From NCBI RefSeq assembly GCF_024166365.1, contig NC_064844.1, forward strand, positions 3,038,001-3,102,000: DNA of 64,000 nucleotides, in the 5' to 3' direction. The position numbers were made by a program, and so were the translations under genes. Shown piece by piece: positions 9,680 to 20,585 of this stretch. The notes beneath the pieces were generated by a model. The model was not told where the DNA came from. It worked only from the letters and a program-made list of their open reading frames with translations, and did no database searches. Every line of letters begins with the position of its first letter. Within the stretch, counting starts at the first letter, position 1. Source of the DNA: Elephas maximus indicus. Its lineage: Eukaryota; Chordata; Mammalia; Proboscidea; Elephantidae.

Positions 9680-12600
9680 AGCAAATATTCTGGTTTGTTT
9701 CCTTCAAACTACTTTTCCGGACTAAATTGGGACTTGACTGACACAAAATATCACAAACCATAATGTATGACAGGAACTGATCTCTGATTCTACCCTCTAA
9801 GCCGGTGAGTCAATTTATTTTCACAGGACATGGCATAAGCTCAGGGCTTTGGCTTGCCAGTTCCAAGGGTGTCTCTGGTACTTGTAGATACAACAGCAGA
9901 GAAAAGATTCACGTGGTCCAAAGAGTGAGGTTTGCAGCTGGCTGTGGTAGAGTCACAGGGGCAGAACCACGGTTTCAATCTCCACCAAGTGGGGGCCCCC
10001 CAAAGGGAATTCATTTTAATCATTCATTCATAAGAAGGCCATGTGTATAACTATATGTATGTGTGTGTAGATATGTGTGTCCATCTTGTTCCTTTAATAT
10101 TGATTTTTTGCTTATTACAGTACTTTCTTTACTGTGTAGGAATGCAGCATTTTTATGATCAAAAGTGTGCATTTGGTCCTACAGTCAAGGAACGTATCAA
10201 ATACCACATTAACTATCGATAGCTCGGCTGAGACACAAATACAACACAGTGCCAAATATCTGGCCAAAAATCAATAGCAGCAGTCAAATAGCCAAGCATG
10301 TGGAACTATTTGGAAAAATTCAGATAATTGACTACAAATTCCAATTTTCATTCAGATGCTCATCACCATGCATCCCATCGTTTGAAGCTTTTCTCTGACC
10401 ATGTAGAGTAACAAGTATTTTTCTCCTTCATTAAACTCAGCAATAACATACCTACTAAGGAAGCTGAAATTAAAATGTGATGGCTTAGAGGTTTTAAAAT
10501 GATATTTTTTAATCTTTTTTTTGAATTCTTATTCAGAGCAAAAATTCTGATTCATTTACCTCCATCAAGTCCTTATTGCATTTCAAGATTCCACTGATCA
10601 TTTACAAATGGTGAGAAGCTTGTTATCCCACTCTGTGCATCCTCCCAGGTGACTGAATGTGCTCTCTGATTTCTAAACGGGCAGATGGGTGTGCTGTGAA
10701 GAGGACACAAAGACACGGGTTTATAACTTGGCACATCGTGGCACCGGGTTCAAAGCGGGGGAAGCCGCCGTGCTGTCTTGGTTTCTGAGTCATGCAGATA
10801 AACTCCAGCATTTCCTAGGGCAGTAACAAAAAAGCAGAATATGAAGGAAAGAAACAAAGATGCAAGAAAGAGAAAGAAAGAAAATGAGTTAAACAAAACT
10901 AAACTCCTGGGATGGTTTAGGCTGCAGGGTATTTTCCCAGAGTTCTGTCCAAGAATAATCTAGTAAAAATGTGGACAGAGAACCACCGACCCCTGCTTTC
11001 CCCCGAACATACGCAGCTCTGATCAGTCTGGTATTTCAAGAAAAACAAGGTCCTGAACCTCAGTCCTCAGACACATAACAAAGCGCACTTCACAGCTGTG
11101 ATGCACAGCGCGGATCAGCTCGGAGGCCTGAGTGGGTCCCAAGACAATGCCTCCTTTATCACCCAGAGGACAAATATCTAGACAGCAATATTTTCTGCTT
11201 GAATGCTTCAAGCAGCTCATGCAACTCCTGACTGAAAGGGAAAACTGAGCTCAGAGTGTTTGCTGAGTGATTATTTTAATTTACTACTTGATGTAAATCT
11301 CAATGAACTGACACCCAGCTCAAGATGGACAGAAAACAATCATGGCCGAGGGTGGGGGGCTGCATGGTTGAAGGGGGTGCAGAGAGGGGCTAACGTCACA
11401 ATAGCATCTGAGGCTGGGCACAGGTTTAGACAACTTTGCCAATGGCAGTGGGATAGATGGGGGGGAGACAGCATCCGTTTCCTTCTCTCAATTACCATAA
11501 TAAGTTCAGTAATTTTGTGCTGTTTATTTATCAGGCGAGGATAACAAAGGAAGCTGAGGAAGTCTGGTCTGGAGCACCATGACAAAGCAGCAGACAGAAT
11601 GCAGTCACGTGTGGGGAGTGAGCAGACACACCACTTCTCAGGCACCTGATTATTCTTCTCTCAGTATTTAGAGGCAAAAAATATCCTTCAGAAAGCCACC
11701 CGCAAGCCGGACAGCACGAGCTGTATAGATGAGAAAACGGGGTAAGACGGGAATTGAGGAAAATCGAAGGGCAACTTGACAACTAAGTTTTCATCGCTTA
11801 CAAAAAGCTACCTTTCATTCATGTCCATCGTTGTGCAAACTTAGTGGCTGACATAACAGATTTTTTAATAACTGGCTACGTTTTTTGTTTTTTTCTCTCC
11901 TTCCTTCGTTTGTGGCCCTAGTTCCTTGGAGCTGGATGTTCTGGAGATAAGCTGAATATTTCTGAGAAACTAGACGACCGACCTTAGCTGTGCCTGGTCA
12001 GGACGAGCCTCAGGTTTCCCTCAGGTACTTGTCAGATGTTACACAAAGAATCAGCCTCTCTGTCCTTCTCTTTAGCTCATAAAACAGCACACTAAACAGT
12101 CACAGAGAGAAGACAGAGATTCCTGTTTTCAGGTCTGTCTCTTCTAGCTCAAGAAGACGTTCATTTCAGCCATGTCTGCCTAGCAACCCCTTCTGAAAAG
12201 TGGCAATGTTTGCTAATGAGCATAATACTCGTTATTTGCAGCACTGCTATAAATGGCTCAGGGTGCGCATATAAATCCCCACGCGTGATTCTGAAAATAT
12301 GTCCGAGAGAGGGAAAATATATCACCACTTGTTTTCTGCAATCACAATACAGATCCGAATTACAATTCCTGCCTTTTTGGCTTGTCCTTACCCAGCAGTT
12401 TGAGAGTGGTCTCTGTTTGTTTACATTTGGACATGTATGTATTAGTGTTAAACCCAGTAACCCATGTGTGTATATGTGTGTATGGCGTTTTTATACATTT
12501 ACACGCTTTTAGTAGATGCAACATCAACATATATGCACATGTCGGGTGCAATTGAAAAACTACCGTTTTGGGCGGGGATCTGGTCACTGATTTTCTAACT

Positions 12601-14795
12601 AGAAGCCCTAACTAGAAGCCCTAGTGCCCTCTAATAGCCTTAGAGACTATCGTGATGAGCAGAGGTGCTGAGTGAAAGGAAAAACAGCAGAGTGAGTCTT
12701 CCACCTTCACTATATATTGGGGTTGTTGAAATTTTGAGTAGGATTTTGTTGGGCAGAGGAAGCACGGCATTTGCTTAAAATCATAAAAGAAAGGAGGAAG
12801 GTTTTTATTTTTTTTGAAAACCATTGCCTTAGGTTGTCCTTAAAAGACTGAATGAAAACGTAGGGGGCGGGGCGGGTTGTGCAGTCACCTGTACAGATGT
12901 TGTCACTACAGGGTGTCGAATGCCTTGTGGTTGATACACATATCAATATCATTTATGTCAGAAAGGTAAAACCTTTCCAACCTTGCCTGCTCCTTTTCCT
13001 CTGACCATCTGTATGCACGTAGGGACTTACTTAGGGTGCAGGATTCTAGTATAATTGTTTGAGTCCTGCTACATGATGGCTTTCTTGCCCCTCTGGTGAT
13101 AGATCACTTGTATTATCACTGTGTATACGACTTCTCATTTTGCAGCTCATAGGTGATAAAGGGCGCTAAGGATACAGAGATGATTAGAGTAGGATCCAAG
13201 ACCCAAGGAACTCAAATACGGGGTCTTAATTTGATGGATGTTTGTTTGTTTTATTGGAAAGTACAGTAGGGAGGGTGAATTCTGTCAAATGGATTGGGGT
13301 GGGACATGTAGACTCCTTCTGTGATTTAAAAATGTCATGAGTCATCCTCTGTGCCTCACTTGTGGGGTACCCCACTTTGCAAATCAGAGCTGAAAAGCCT
13401 CATCAATAAGGCGAAAGTATACCTCTCTGACTACAATGCTGCACTGAATTTGCCTGGGATACACAGAACTCGCAAAATCCAGCTACAATTTCTTAACACA
13501 TTTCTTTAAAAAAACTAACTAATTGATGCTTAGATCTTAGAGTGGTCTTCCATGAGGTAAATCTGTTTTTCTCCTTTATTTTTTTAGTTGATGATGAAGT
13601 TGACTTACAACGTGGTCTTATTTTTAATACCTCAGATGGTATCATGAAGAAGAAATTATTCTCTAGACTTATATCTGACTGTGACTTACAGACAAGGGGA
13701 AGCAGAAAAAAGAAAAGAGCTGATTTGATTGAAAAATCTGAAAGAACGTACTTGATTGAACAACCAAAATAGAAATTTTCTTCTGCGTTATCATTCCTTT
13801 CTCACACCAACTTGGACAAACCCAAGCAAGGACTTTAATAGGCTTTTAAAATAATTCTTTCATAATACAGTAGAACATACAACACTGTTTATTTTATTTC
13901 CATAATAAACTTTCATTAAGTATATTTATCTAATGATATGACAGAACTGAAGGGAATGGGAACATAAAAAAAAATATGTGCATGTGTTAAACATTAGCCC
14001 TTGCCAAAGATTTATAAATAAATTACAGATAATTGATAGAATCATGCCATATTTATAATTGCATGTTTAAAGCAATCTTCTTATGGTAATTGTATTGTAT
14101 GGCTGACTCTAAGAAGGGGGAGATTATAAATTTATACTTCCAGAGTTTACTGAGATGTGTTGTCTTTTGTAGGTAAAGTTGTATTGCGTCGTATTCAGAC
14201 TAGAAAATGAATCTCCTATTTCAGTGTGACTCAAACGTTCAGAAGGCTCAGCATAAAAAATTAAACGTTCGCTATTTCTTAAAGAGGTCATTGCTTAAAT
14301 TCCAAATTAAGTTTCAAACCAGCTGCTACAAAAGAATCAATAAACTTTGTATGACAGAGCAAAACTCTGCTGTTGCTTCCAAGATAAACCAGAAAGAGAT
14401 TCTTCTTTGAGAAGAATCAAGGGTTTCAACTGCACAGGCAGCCTTCCAGTGTATGCTGGTTCTCATGGTTCCTTGTGAAGTTATTTAATCATAAGGCACA
14501 AGAGTGAGTCTGTAAAATACCTGAGGAATCAAAAAAATCCAAAACCTATTGGTCTTAAATGCATTATTAGGGCTTTCTATAATTACTGTTAAGATATCTT
14601 CTTTTGACAGTTTAGACAGAAATTTACTTAATGAATTAACCTGCCATGGTGGTGAAAATACACACACACAAACACCTTACACCGCCAACTATTAAAATTA
14701 TAACCTAACTTTATGAGGTAGGCTGAGGGCTGCGTTAATCTATACTTTCAGATAAGAAAAAGGATGATTAAGTGATATGACAAAATAATCAATTA
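9680..14795. other. TE-poor 5.1-kb interval, no gene recognised
   Basis: I recognise no AfroSINE, RTE, L1, LTR or L2 in this interval, in contrast with the rest of the window. Local features include CpG-containing patches near 10740-10790 and 11080-11130, and a G-rich tract (GGGGGCGGGGCGGG) near 12862-12876. No exon is convincing. The frames at 12210-12512 and 13542-13772 lack recognisable domains. Confidence 0.5.
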
Positions 14796-15305
14796 TTTCA
14801 AGAAGTATTGATATTTATTAATAAGACTCTACTCTAGGCACTGCTCAAGGTATTGAGAAAAGATTTGTGAACAAAATAATGCCTCCGTCCTCAGTATTCA
14901 GCATCTAGTTATAGAATGAGACAGAAGTTATAGCATCTGTCTAATCTTTATAGTTACAGAGGCAAAAAGTAAAAAGATAAACTGTCTAAGGTACAGAGGG
15001 AAACAAACGGGGTAAGAATAGAGAGAGAAAGGCTGTTATTTTAGGCATTAAGTCAGGGAAGATCTTTCTGAGGAGACATTTGAGCATGGATCCGAATGAA
15101 GTGAAGGGCCCTAGGATGATGCAGACAGAAGCATATTAAACAGTGTGCAGGCCCTGAGTCAGGAGCGAAGCTGTGTATTTTAGGACAGCAAACTTATCAG
15201 AAGAGAATGAGAAAGAGGGAAAAGGTGTGGGATGAGGTCAGACAGGTAGGTGGAGGTTAGGTCACATAGGGCCTTGTAGGTAAAACTCAGGGTAACAGTC
15301 AGGAC
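14796..15305 (-). mobile_element. L2 fragment, antisense
   Basis: About 500 bp of antisense L2: 'tctactctaggcactgctcaaggtattgag', 'gatctttctgaggagacatttgag', 'atgaggtcagacaggtaggtggagg' and 'cacatagggccttgtagg' follow the reversed L2 3' order. Confidence 0.85.
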
Positions 15306-15311
15306 AGGAAA

Positions 15312-15359
15312 GATCATCCTGTGGTAACAAACATCCCCAAAATCCCGTTGGCTTGAAAC
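15312..15359. mobile_element. Ancient interspersed repeat, left part
   Basis: Sequence of the type 'aacaaacatcccc...ttggcttgaaac', a common old mammalian repeat that I cannot assign to a named family. It is split by the following AfroSINE. Confidence 0.5.
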
Positions 15360-15569
15360 CATCTACACCAGTTGCCGTTGAGTCAATTCCAACTCATGAG
15401 ACCCCATGTGTGTCAGACTAGAACTGGACTCCATAGGGTATTCAATGGCTGATTTTTCCAAAGTAGATTGCCAGGGTTTTCTTCAGAGATGCCTCTGGGT
15501 AGACTGATCCTCCAACCTTTTGGTTAGTAGCTGAGCGTGTTAACCGTTTGCACCACACAGGGATTCCAG
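15360..15569 (-). mobile_element. Long-variant AfroSINE
   Basis: Antisense long AfroSINE: tail complement (GCCGTTGAGTCAATTCCAAC), long-variant module (AGAGATGCCTCTGGGTAGAC) and head complement (CGTTTGCACCACACAGGG). The host repeat is duplicated at the edges (GCTTGAAAC at 15351-15359, GCTTAAGAC at 15570-15578). Confidence 0.9.
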
Positions 15570-15900
15570 CTTAAGACAACAAAGTTTTAATTCATGCTCC
15601 CATCTTGTCCACCAGTTAGGTTGGAGACTCTACAGTGGGTCTGTCTCGTCCTAGGTACCGGGCCCACAGGGCAGCCATTGTCAGAAACATTGGCAGTCAT
15701 GGAGGTAGGGGAAAGAAACCTCTGAAGGGTCTCCCATCAGCAATTCGGCGTTCAAACCTGGAAGTGACATGTGTCACCTTCGCATACAACACATCAGCCA
15801 GGTCTAGTCAAATAGCCACATTTGGTGATGGCAGGGTGAGGAGAAGGGGCAAGCACAGACAGGAAGTAACCCTCCTGTGTGTCCAGCAAGCAGAGAGCAA
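15570..15900. mobile_element. Ancient interspersed repeat, right part
   Basis: Continuation of the old repeat ('cttaagacaacaaagtttt', 'cctggaagtgacatgtgtcacctt'). A related element is at 31593-32150. The 144-codon frame at 15635-16069 crosses this repeat and is not a supported gene. Confidence 0.5.
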
Positions 15901-16321
15901 TAAATATTTTGTAAACAGCATTAATGATTCCAATGGTAAGAATAATAGGTTTTATTCAAATGAGATGGGAAGCTATGAGAAGGTTATAGGCTGTTTTTAT
16001 AGGATTGCCTTGCCTTTGTGTAAAGAATATATAGAGTTAAGGAGTAAAAGGGAAATGGAAGACCAGTAAGTAGAGTATAACAATCATTTAGGTGAGAGAT
16101 AATAGTTTGGGGTAAGACGGCGCTAGTGGAGGTGGTGAGAAGTAACTGGATGTGAGATCCCATACTTAATTGAGTTATGCCCAACTCTCTCAACTCACGA
16201 TTCTGTTTTCTTTTGAGAGCGCAAATCCAAATACTTAAGCAGATACCATCAGTGTATAAAACAAAAACAGCCTGGTGAAAATAATAGGAAATGGTGGAGC
16301 CTGGGGCTAAACTGGAGAGAA
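15901..16321. other. Non-repetitive DNA, no gene recognised
   Basis: No gene or repeat recognised. Confidence 0.4.
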
Positions 16322-16520
16322 CATGCCTATAAAACAAACAAACAAATGATGAAAAACAAACCCACTGCCATTGATCTGACTCATAGTGACCCTATAGGAC
16401 AGAGTAGAACTGCCTCACAGGGTTTCCAAGGAGCAGCTGGGGGATTCGAACCGTCAACCTTTTGGTTAGCAGCCTGAGCTCCTAACTACTGTACCACCAG
16501 GGTTCCAATGTGCCTAAAAA
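16322..16520 (-). mobile_element. AfroSINE
   Basis: Antisense short AfroSINE with body (GGGTTTCCAAGGAGCAGCTG), tRNA B-box complement (GGATTCGAACC) and head complement (CTACTGTACCACCAGGG). An A/C-rich tail lies at 16333-16360. Approximate target duplication: ATGCCTATAAAA at the left, GTGCCTAAAAAA at the right. Confidence 0.9.
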
Positions 16521-17245
16521 ATCATACAAATTCATTTTTTTTAAACCATAGTGTCAGCCAAGCTAAGCAAAATTTTGCAACTTCTGTGGTAAAGCATACT
16601 TCCTAGTTAAGTCAAACTAGTTTCAATAATAAATGAGTGACTAAAACAATCAAGTCATTAGTCCTAGGTCTCAAGTATTTAGGTGACACTTTGGCAGATA
16701 CAGGGTAACACATAAACCTGGATTTACAAAACACTTAGCAGCCAGGTAAAAAACTCAACTTAATTAGGAAGTGGCAGACTGATTTAACGATCTATTCAAA
16801 ACTCACTGTATAGTTCCCACTTCCACAGAATTTAACTGGGTTGTGGGAATCTTTTGATCCAAACTCAAACCATGTGCTGCTAAACCCTATTGTCCCCTGA
16901 ATGGTGGGTGTCCCAGTAGTTAATGGACAGAATTTGGAGTGTAAAGGAATTGCCCGACTGCATGAATGCATGATTCCTGTGAGGCAGTAGATCTGGAGTG
17001 GGGCATGGGAATCTACATTTAAACATGCACTCCATTCTGAAGACTCCTGGGGCAGCGCCTTTAGAAATCATGGGCCCCCCTGATTCTTAAAATGATTTAC
17101 ATATTCAACCTTTACTGCACCTGGAAGGAGATCCTGGAGACTCACATCCCACTATGTTCTTGTACTAGTTTTGGAATTGCTCAGCAACTAATATTCATGG
17201 ATAGCAGTGCAGGAGAAGGCTCTCAGGGATGGGATTCATTAGATG
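16521..17245. other. Non-repetitive DNA, no gene recognised
   Basis: No gene or clear repeat. Confidence 0.4.
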
Positions 17246-17455
17246 TCATGGCTCTTCCTCCCTTCCTCCCTTCCTTCCTCCTTCCCTCCTTCCCTCTCTC
17301 CCTCTTTCCTTCCTGCCTTCCTTCCTGTCTCCCTTCCTTCCTTCCTTTCTTAGCCCTCCTTCCCTCACTTCCTCTTTCCTCCCTCCCTCCCTTCCTCTCT
17401 CTCTCTCTCTCTTTCATTCTTTATTTCTGCCTGGCTTCCTGACTTCTTTCCTAGA
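17246..17455. repeat. CCTT/CCCT polypyrimidine tract
   Basis: About 200 bp almost purely pyrimidine on the plus strand, built from CCTT and CCCT units and ending in (CT)n and a T-rich end. Apparent frames rich in Pro/Ser/Leu or Arg/Glu/Gly are artefacts. Such mirror-symmetric tracts can form triplexes. Confidence 0.95.
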
Positions 17456-17459
17456 TCAA

Positions 17460-17575
17460 GAACACATTAAGCTCTTCCAACATTCTAGGCACTGTGTTAG
17501 GTTCTAGAAATAAAGCAATAAGTCACAACAGACAGATCCCTGACTACATGTAGTTTATATTTTAGAAGGAGCTTC
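17460..17575 (-). mobile_element. L2 3'-end fragment, antisense
   Basis: 'cattctaggcactgtgttaggttctagaaataaagc' and 'cagatccctgactacatg' are a diverged reversed L2 3' end. Confidence 0.65.
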
Positions 17576-17619
17576 CTTTCTAATTAAATTATTATTCAAT
17601 GGATTTCTGTAGTGCTCAT

Positions 17620-17710
17620 AATCCCAGTGAGGCTGTAAACTCCATGAAGGTAGAGTCTCGTAACCCTCCTATCACCTGGCCCAGTGTTGGTCGTATGGTG
17701 GGTGAGATGA
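17620..17710 (+). mobile_element. L2 3'-end fragment, sense
   Basis: 'ctgtaaactccatgaaggtagag' and 'cacctggcccagtgttggtcg' match the L2 terminal region in sense orientation. Confidence 0.55.
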
Positions 17711-17749
17711 GAGGAAGGCAGCTTAGAGCAAGTAGGAAGTAGGCACCCG

Positions 17750-17948
17750 GGCTCTCTAGATGTGACTCCTTGCTATACCACTGACTGGCTGTGTGATTTT
17801 GGGCAATCTTCTGAGCTTATTTGTGGCTCAGATTCCTTTACGGTAAAATGGAGGTGATACTGATCATGCATATCTCATAAGGTTATTATGAGAGTTAAGT
17901 GAATTCATTTGTGAAAAGCACTTGTATAATGTCTGGCACATAGTAAAA
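17750..17948 (+). mobile_element. MIR, nearly complete
   Basis: Sense MIR with the tRNA-related part, core ('ctggctgtgtgattttgggcaa'), 'acggtaaaatggaggtgata' and the 3' 'aatgtctggcacatagta'. Confidence 0.88.
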
Positions 17949-18123
17949 ACCACTTTTTTTTATTTTTTGTGTATGTTAAATTAAAATAAATGCATAAATA
18001 GACCTGTCTAATCCCAGGGGCAAGGACTAGAAGGCAGGTGGTGACAAGAAAGCTGGTAATAGGGAACGCAAGGTTGAGAAGGGAGAGTGTTGACATGTCA
18101 CAGGGTTGGTAACCAATGTCACA

Positions 18124-18230
18124 AAACAGTATGTTTACTAATTTTTTAATGAGAAGCTAGTTTGCTCTGTAAACCTTCATCTAAAGTACAATAATTTTTT
18201 AAAAAATTTAAAAATAAATAAATGCATAAA
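18124..18230 (+). mobile_element. L1 3' tail
   Basis: Terminal L1 3' UTR: 'gctagtttgctctgtaaacc' followed by 'cttcatctaaagtacaataa' and an A-rich tail, the sense form of the tails at 1013 and 27540. Confidence 0.75.
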
Positions 18231-18233
18231 TAA

Positions 18234-18282
18234 CACCCATGGCCGTCAAGTCAATTCCGACTCATAGTAACCCTATATATAT
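18234..18282 (-). mobile_element. AfroSINE/RTE tail fragment
   Basis: About 49 bp of the tail complement (CAAGTCAATTCCGACTCATA). AfroSINE and RTE share this tail, so the source family cannot be decided. Confidence 0.7.
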
Positions 18283-18839
18283 TTGTTGTATAAAATTGAG
18301 CCATCTGCTTTTAATTTCATTCAACCTGTTTTGAAATATTATTTTTCACATTCCTTTTTCTCTTTTTCTTTTATTCTTGATTTTTAAGATTTTTAAGCTA
18401 TTTTTGGAAGAAAACTGACAATGGCACTTGAATTATTCTTAGCTTTTTAATCCCAAGCCACAGGTGTATACGCTTCTAGACAGCTGATGAACATCTGGGC
18501 CACTTAGCGAACTGATTTTTAAAGTTTCCCATTATTTATTCATTATGAGCTAGAACATTAAAGCATTTAGTGATTCCCCATAAATTAAATCAAACTGATT
18601 AATTGCGTCAAATGTTCTAACAAAAATACTTTTTAGTGCAGAGAATTTCTATGCTGTTTTATGCATTGGAGCGACAGTGGTAAACAGGCTACATGCAGAT
18701 TTCTCTGTATTTAAAAAATTGGGTCCCTAGATGTAATTTAAGATGTGCTTCTTATTCTAAAGCTCGCCTCCTATTCACTTCTGTGGCTTACGAAAAAAAA
18801 AAAACTTGCCAATATTTAGACAAGAAAAAGGAGTACTTG
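18283..18839. other. AT-rich unique DNA, no gene recognised
   Basis: No transposon seen. It has several TAATTA/ATTAAT-type homeodomain-like words around 18580-18610. This is a possible conserved non-coding element, unverified. Confidence 0.4.
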
Positions 18840-19035
18840 TGGACTTAGCCCTGTGCTAAAATAACTGTAATAATTGCTATTTTATTTAATCCTCCCAACA
18901 CTCCCACACCTCCCCCCCTTCCCCATTTCACAACTGAGAAAATTAAGGTTTAGAAATGTTAGCGAATGGAAAAGAGGCCCAATAACACAAAGCTAGAAAG
19001 TTCCACAAACGGGATTTGAACCCAGCTGGGATATG
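18840..19035 (-). mobile_element. MIR fragment
   Basis: Antisense MIR: 'tttatttaatcctcccaacactc', 'ccatttcacaactgagaaaatta', then 'cacaaacgggatttgaacccag'. Confidence 0.8.
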
Positions 19036-19095
19036 GATGGCAAAAAGAGAAATGCTTTGGAACCAGTTCAACTTCATAAATTGTTTTTTTTTTCT

Positions 19096-19137
19096 GAACC
19101 GGAATCTACTCGATGGCAACAGATTTGTTTTGGTTAA
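19096..19137 (+). mobile_element. AfroSINE/RTE tail fragment
   Basis: Short sense tail (GAACCGGAATCTACTCGATG then 'gcaacagatttg'). It is too short to choose between AfroSINE and RTE. Confidence 0.65.
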
Positions 19138-19323
19138 TGGGTACATAAGTAAATAGAGGGTCACATCAATCCGTAACTAATCAGTCAAAAATATTTATTG
19201 AGTAGCTAGTACATGCCAGGCATCATTTCATTCTCTGACCTTTTTCTCTCATTTACCTCTTTTTGGTCAAAGGTAAGAATTTTATCGGCAATAATATAAA
19301 CTAGTCTTGTTGTTATGTGTGGG

Positions 19324-19700
19324 ACACTAGTTCTCAAAGTGTGGCCCCTGGGCCAGCCACAGCAGCATCATCTGTAAACTTGTTAGAAACACAGATTCAA
19401 GAGTCCGACCCCAGACCTGCTGAATTAGAAACTCCTGGGGTGGGGCGGTGGGGTTGGCTGGGGCAGGGAGTCCTGATGGCAGAGCAGTTAAGAGGTCAGC
19501 TGCTAACCAAAACACTGGCAGTTCGATTCCACCAGCTGCTCCTTGGAAACCCTATGGGGCAGTTCAACTCTGTACTGTAGGGTAGCTATGAGTCAGAATC
19601 TACTCTGTGGGCAATGGGTTTTAGGGTGGGACCCAGCAATCTGCATTTCTACTGTCTTTGAAGGTGATTCTGATGGACACTCAATTTTGAAAACTTCTGG
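19324..19700 (+). mobile_element. MER5A-like hAT element split by an AfroSINE
   Basis: The terminal region (TTCTCAAAGTGTGGCCCCTG), middle ('cagacctgctgaattagaaactcctggggtgg') and right part ('gacccagcaatctgcatttct', 'ggtgattctgatg') match MER5A order. The AfroSINE at about 19445-19623 interrupts it at the 'ggggtggggcccagcaatctg' segment. Confidence 0.9.
19445..19623 (+). mobile_element. AfroSINE inside MER5A
   Basis: Sense short AfroSINE: head (GAGTCCTGATGGCAGAGCAG), B-box (GTTCGATTCCACC), body (CTCCTTGGAAACCCTATGGG) and tail ('gagtcagaatctactctgtg'). GGGTGGG occurs at 19438-19444 and 19624-19630 as the likely target duplication. About 20 G-rich bases before the head are unexplained. Confidence 0.88.
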
Positions 19701-20406
19701 TAGAATGGTGAAAAGCACCTACTAAGAAAAACAAATGTTTATAAAGAAAGAGAAGAAGGGGCCCTATACACAAGGCCTTAAAAATCTTAGGTGCAAGCTC
19801 ACATGGGGACCCGAACATTAGCAAACAACCTATAAAACTGGGGTAAGTGAGAAAACACTGAGAAAAGGCCTTATTCTCTGAGGGCTGGTGATCTTCTGTG
19901 AAGACAGCCCACAGGTGAAAACATACCTTAAAACTGTTAGCAACACCAAGAGTTGTATTATTTGATTTTTTATGAGAAAGCATCAGGTTACGGGGACACC
20001 ACCTGAGACGTAATCTTGTTCTAACCTACAAAGTATGAAAACCTTCCCCTACCAGCCACTCCCCCATACACACAAAAAATGTTCATCTCAAAAAAAATCA
20101 CCAAATCAGTCTACCTACACAGCTGCTTCAGTTTATCCTTCTTTGTGTTCCTTCTCCTTTTGGTCTTCTTCCTTTCCTTAATCGTTGCCCTAAAGCCACC
20201 AAAACATTCAAAACTAGACGTTGGCAATCACTTTCAGTTATTCAAAGCCTTTGCCTGCTCTCTGAGGCTCCGATGCCTCGTATGTTAAATGAGTGGATCT
20301 CTTTCCTGATTCCTTCCACCTCTAAATGTGTATGATTGTAAGGATCTGTGACACCCAGGCATATTTCAGTCCGAATCTTGTCAACAGCAACGGGGTTGGT
20401 TTTTTT
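19701..20406. other. Non-repetitive DNA, no gene recognised
   Basis: No gene or repeat recognised. Confidence 0.4.
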
Positions 20407-20585
20407 GTTTGGTTTTGGCTGATGTGAGCACAGTGGTTAAGAGCTCGGCTGCTAACCAAAAGGTCAGCAGTTTGAATTCACCAGCCACTCCTTGGAAACC
20501 CTATGGGGCAGTTCGACTTTGTCCTATAGAGTCGCTATAAAGTCAGAATGGACAGCAATGGGTTTGGGTTTGGTTTTGGCTAATG
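20407..20585 (+). mobile_element. AfroSINE with 18-bp target duplication
   Basis: Sense short AfroSINE at 20425-20567 (GTTAAGAGCTCGGCTGCTAA in the head). The direct repeat GTTTGGTTTTGGCTGATG (20407-20424) recurs with one mismatch at 20568-20585. The tail is shortened after 'gtcagaatggacagc'. Confidence 0.9.

Noticed and set aside
12862-12876. GC-box-like GGGGGCGGGGCGGG as a promoter
   Set aside because: There is no CpG island, no downstream exon and no other promoter signal. Kept only as a local feature.
13542-13772. Possible exon after a T-rich, AG-ending sequence near 13575-13588
   Set aside because: A splice-acceptor-like context alone is weak. The encoded peptide has no homology I recognise and no neighbouring exon is seen.
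15635-16069. 144-codon plus-strand frame
   Set aside because: It starts inside an ancient interspersed repeat and has no recognisable domain or splice signals.
17092-17507. Pro/Ser/Leu-rich and Arg/Glu/Gly-rich frames
   Set aside because: Artefacts of the CCTT polypyrimidine tract.
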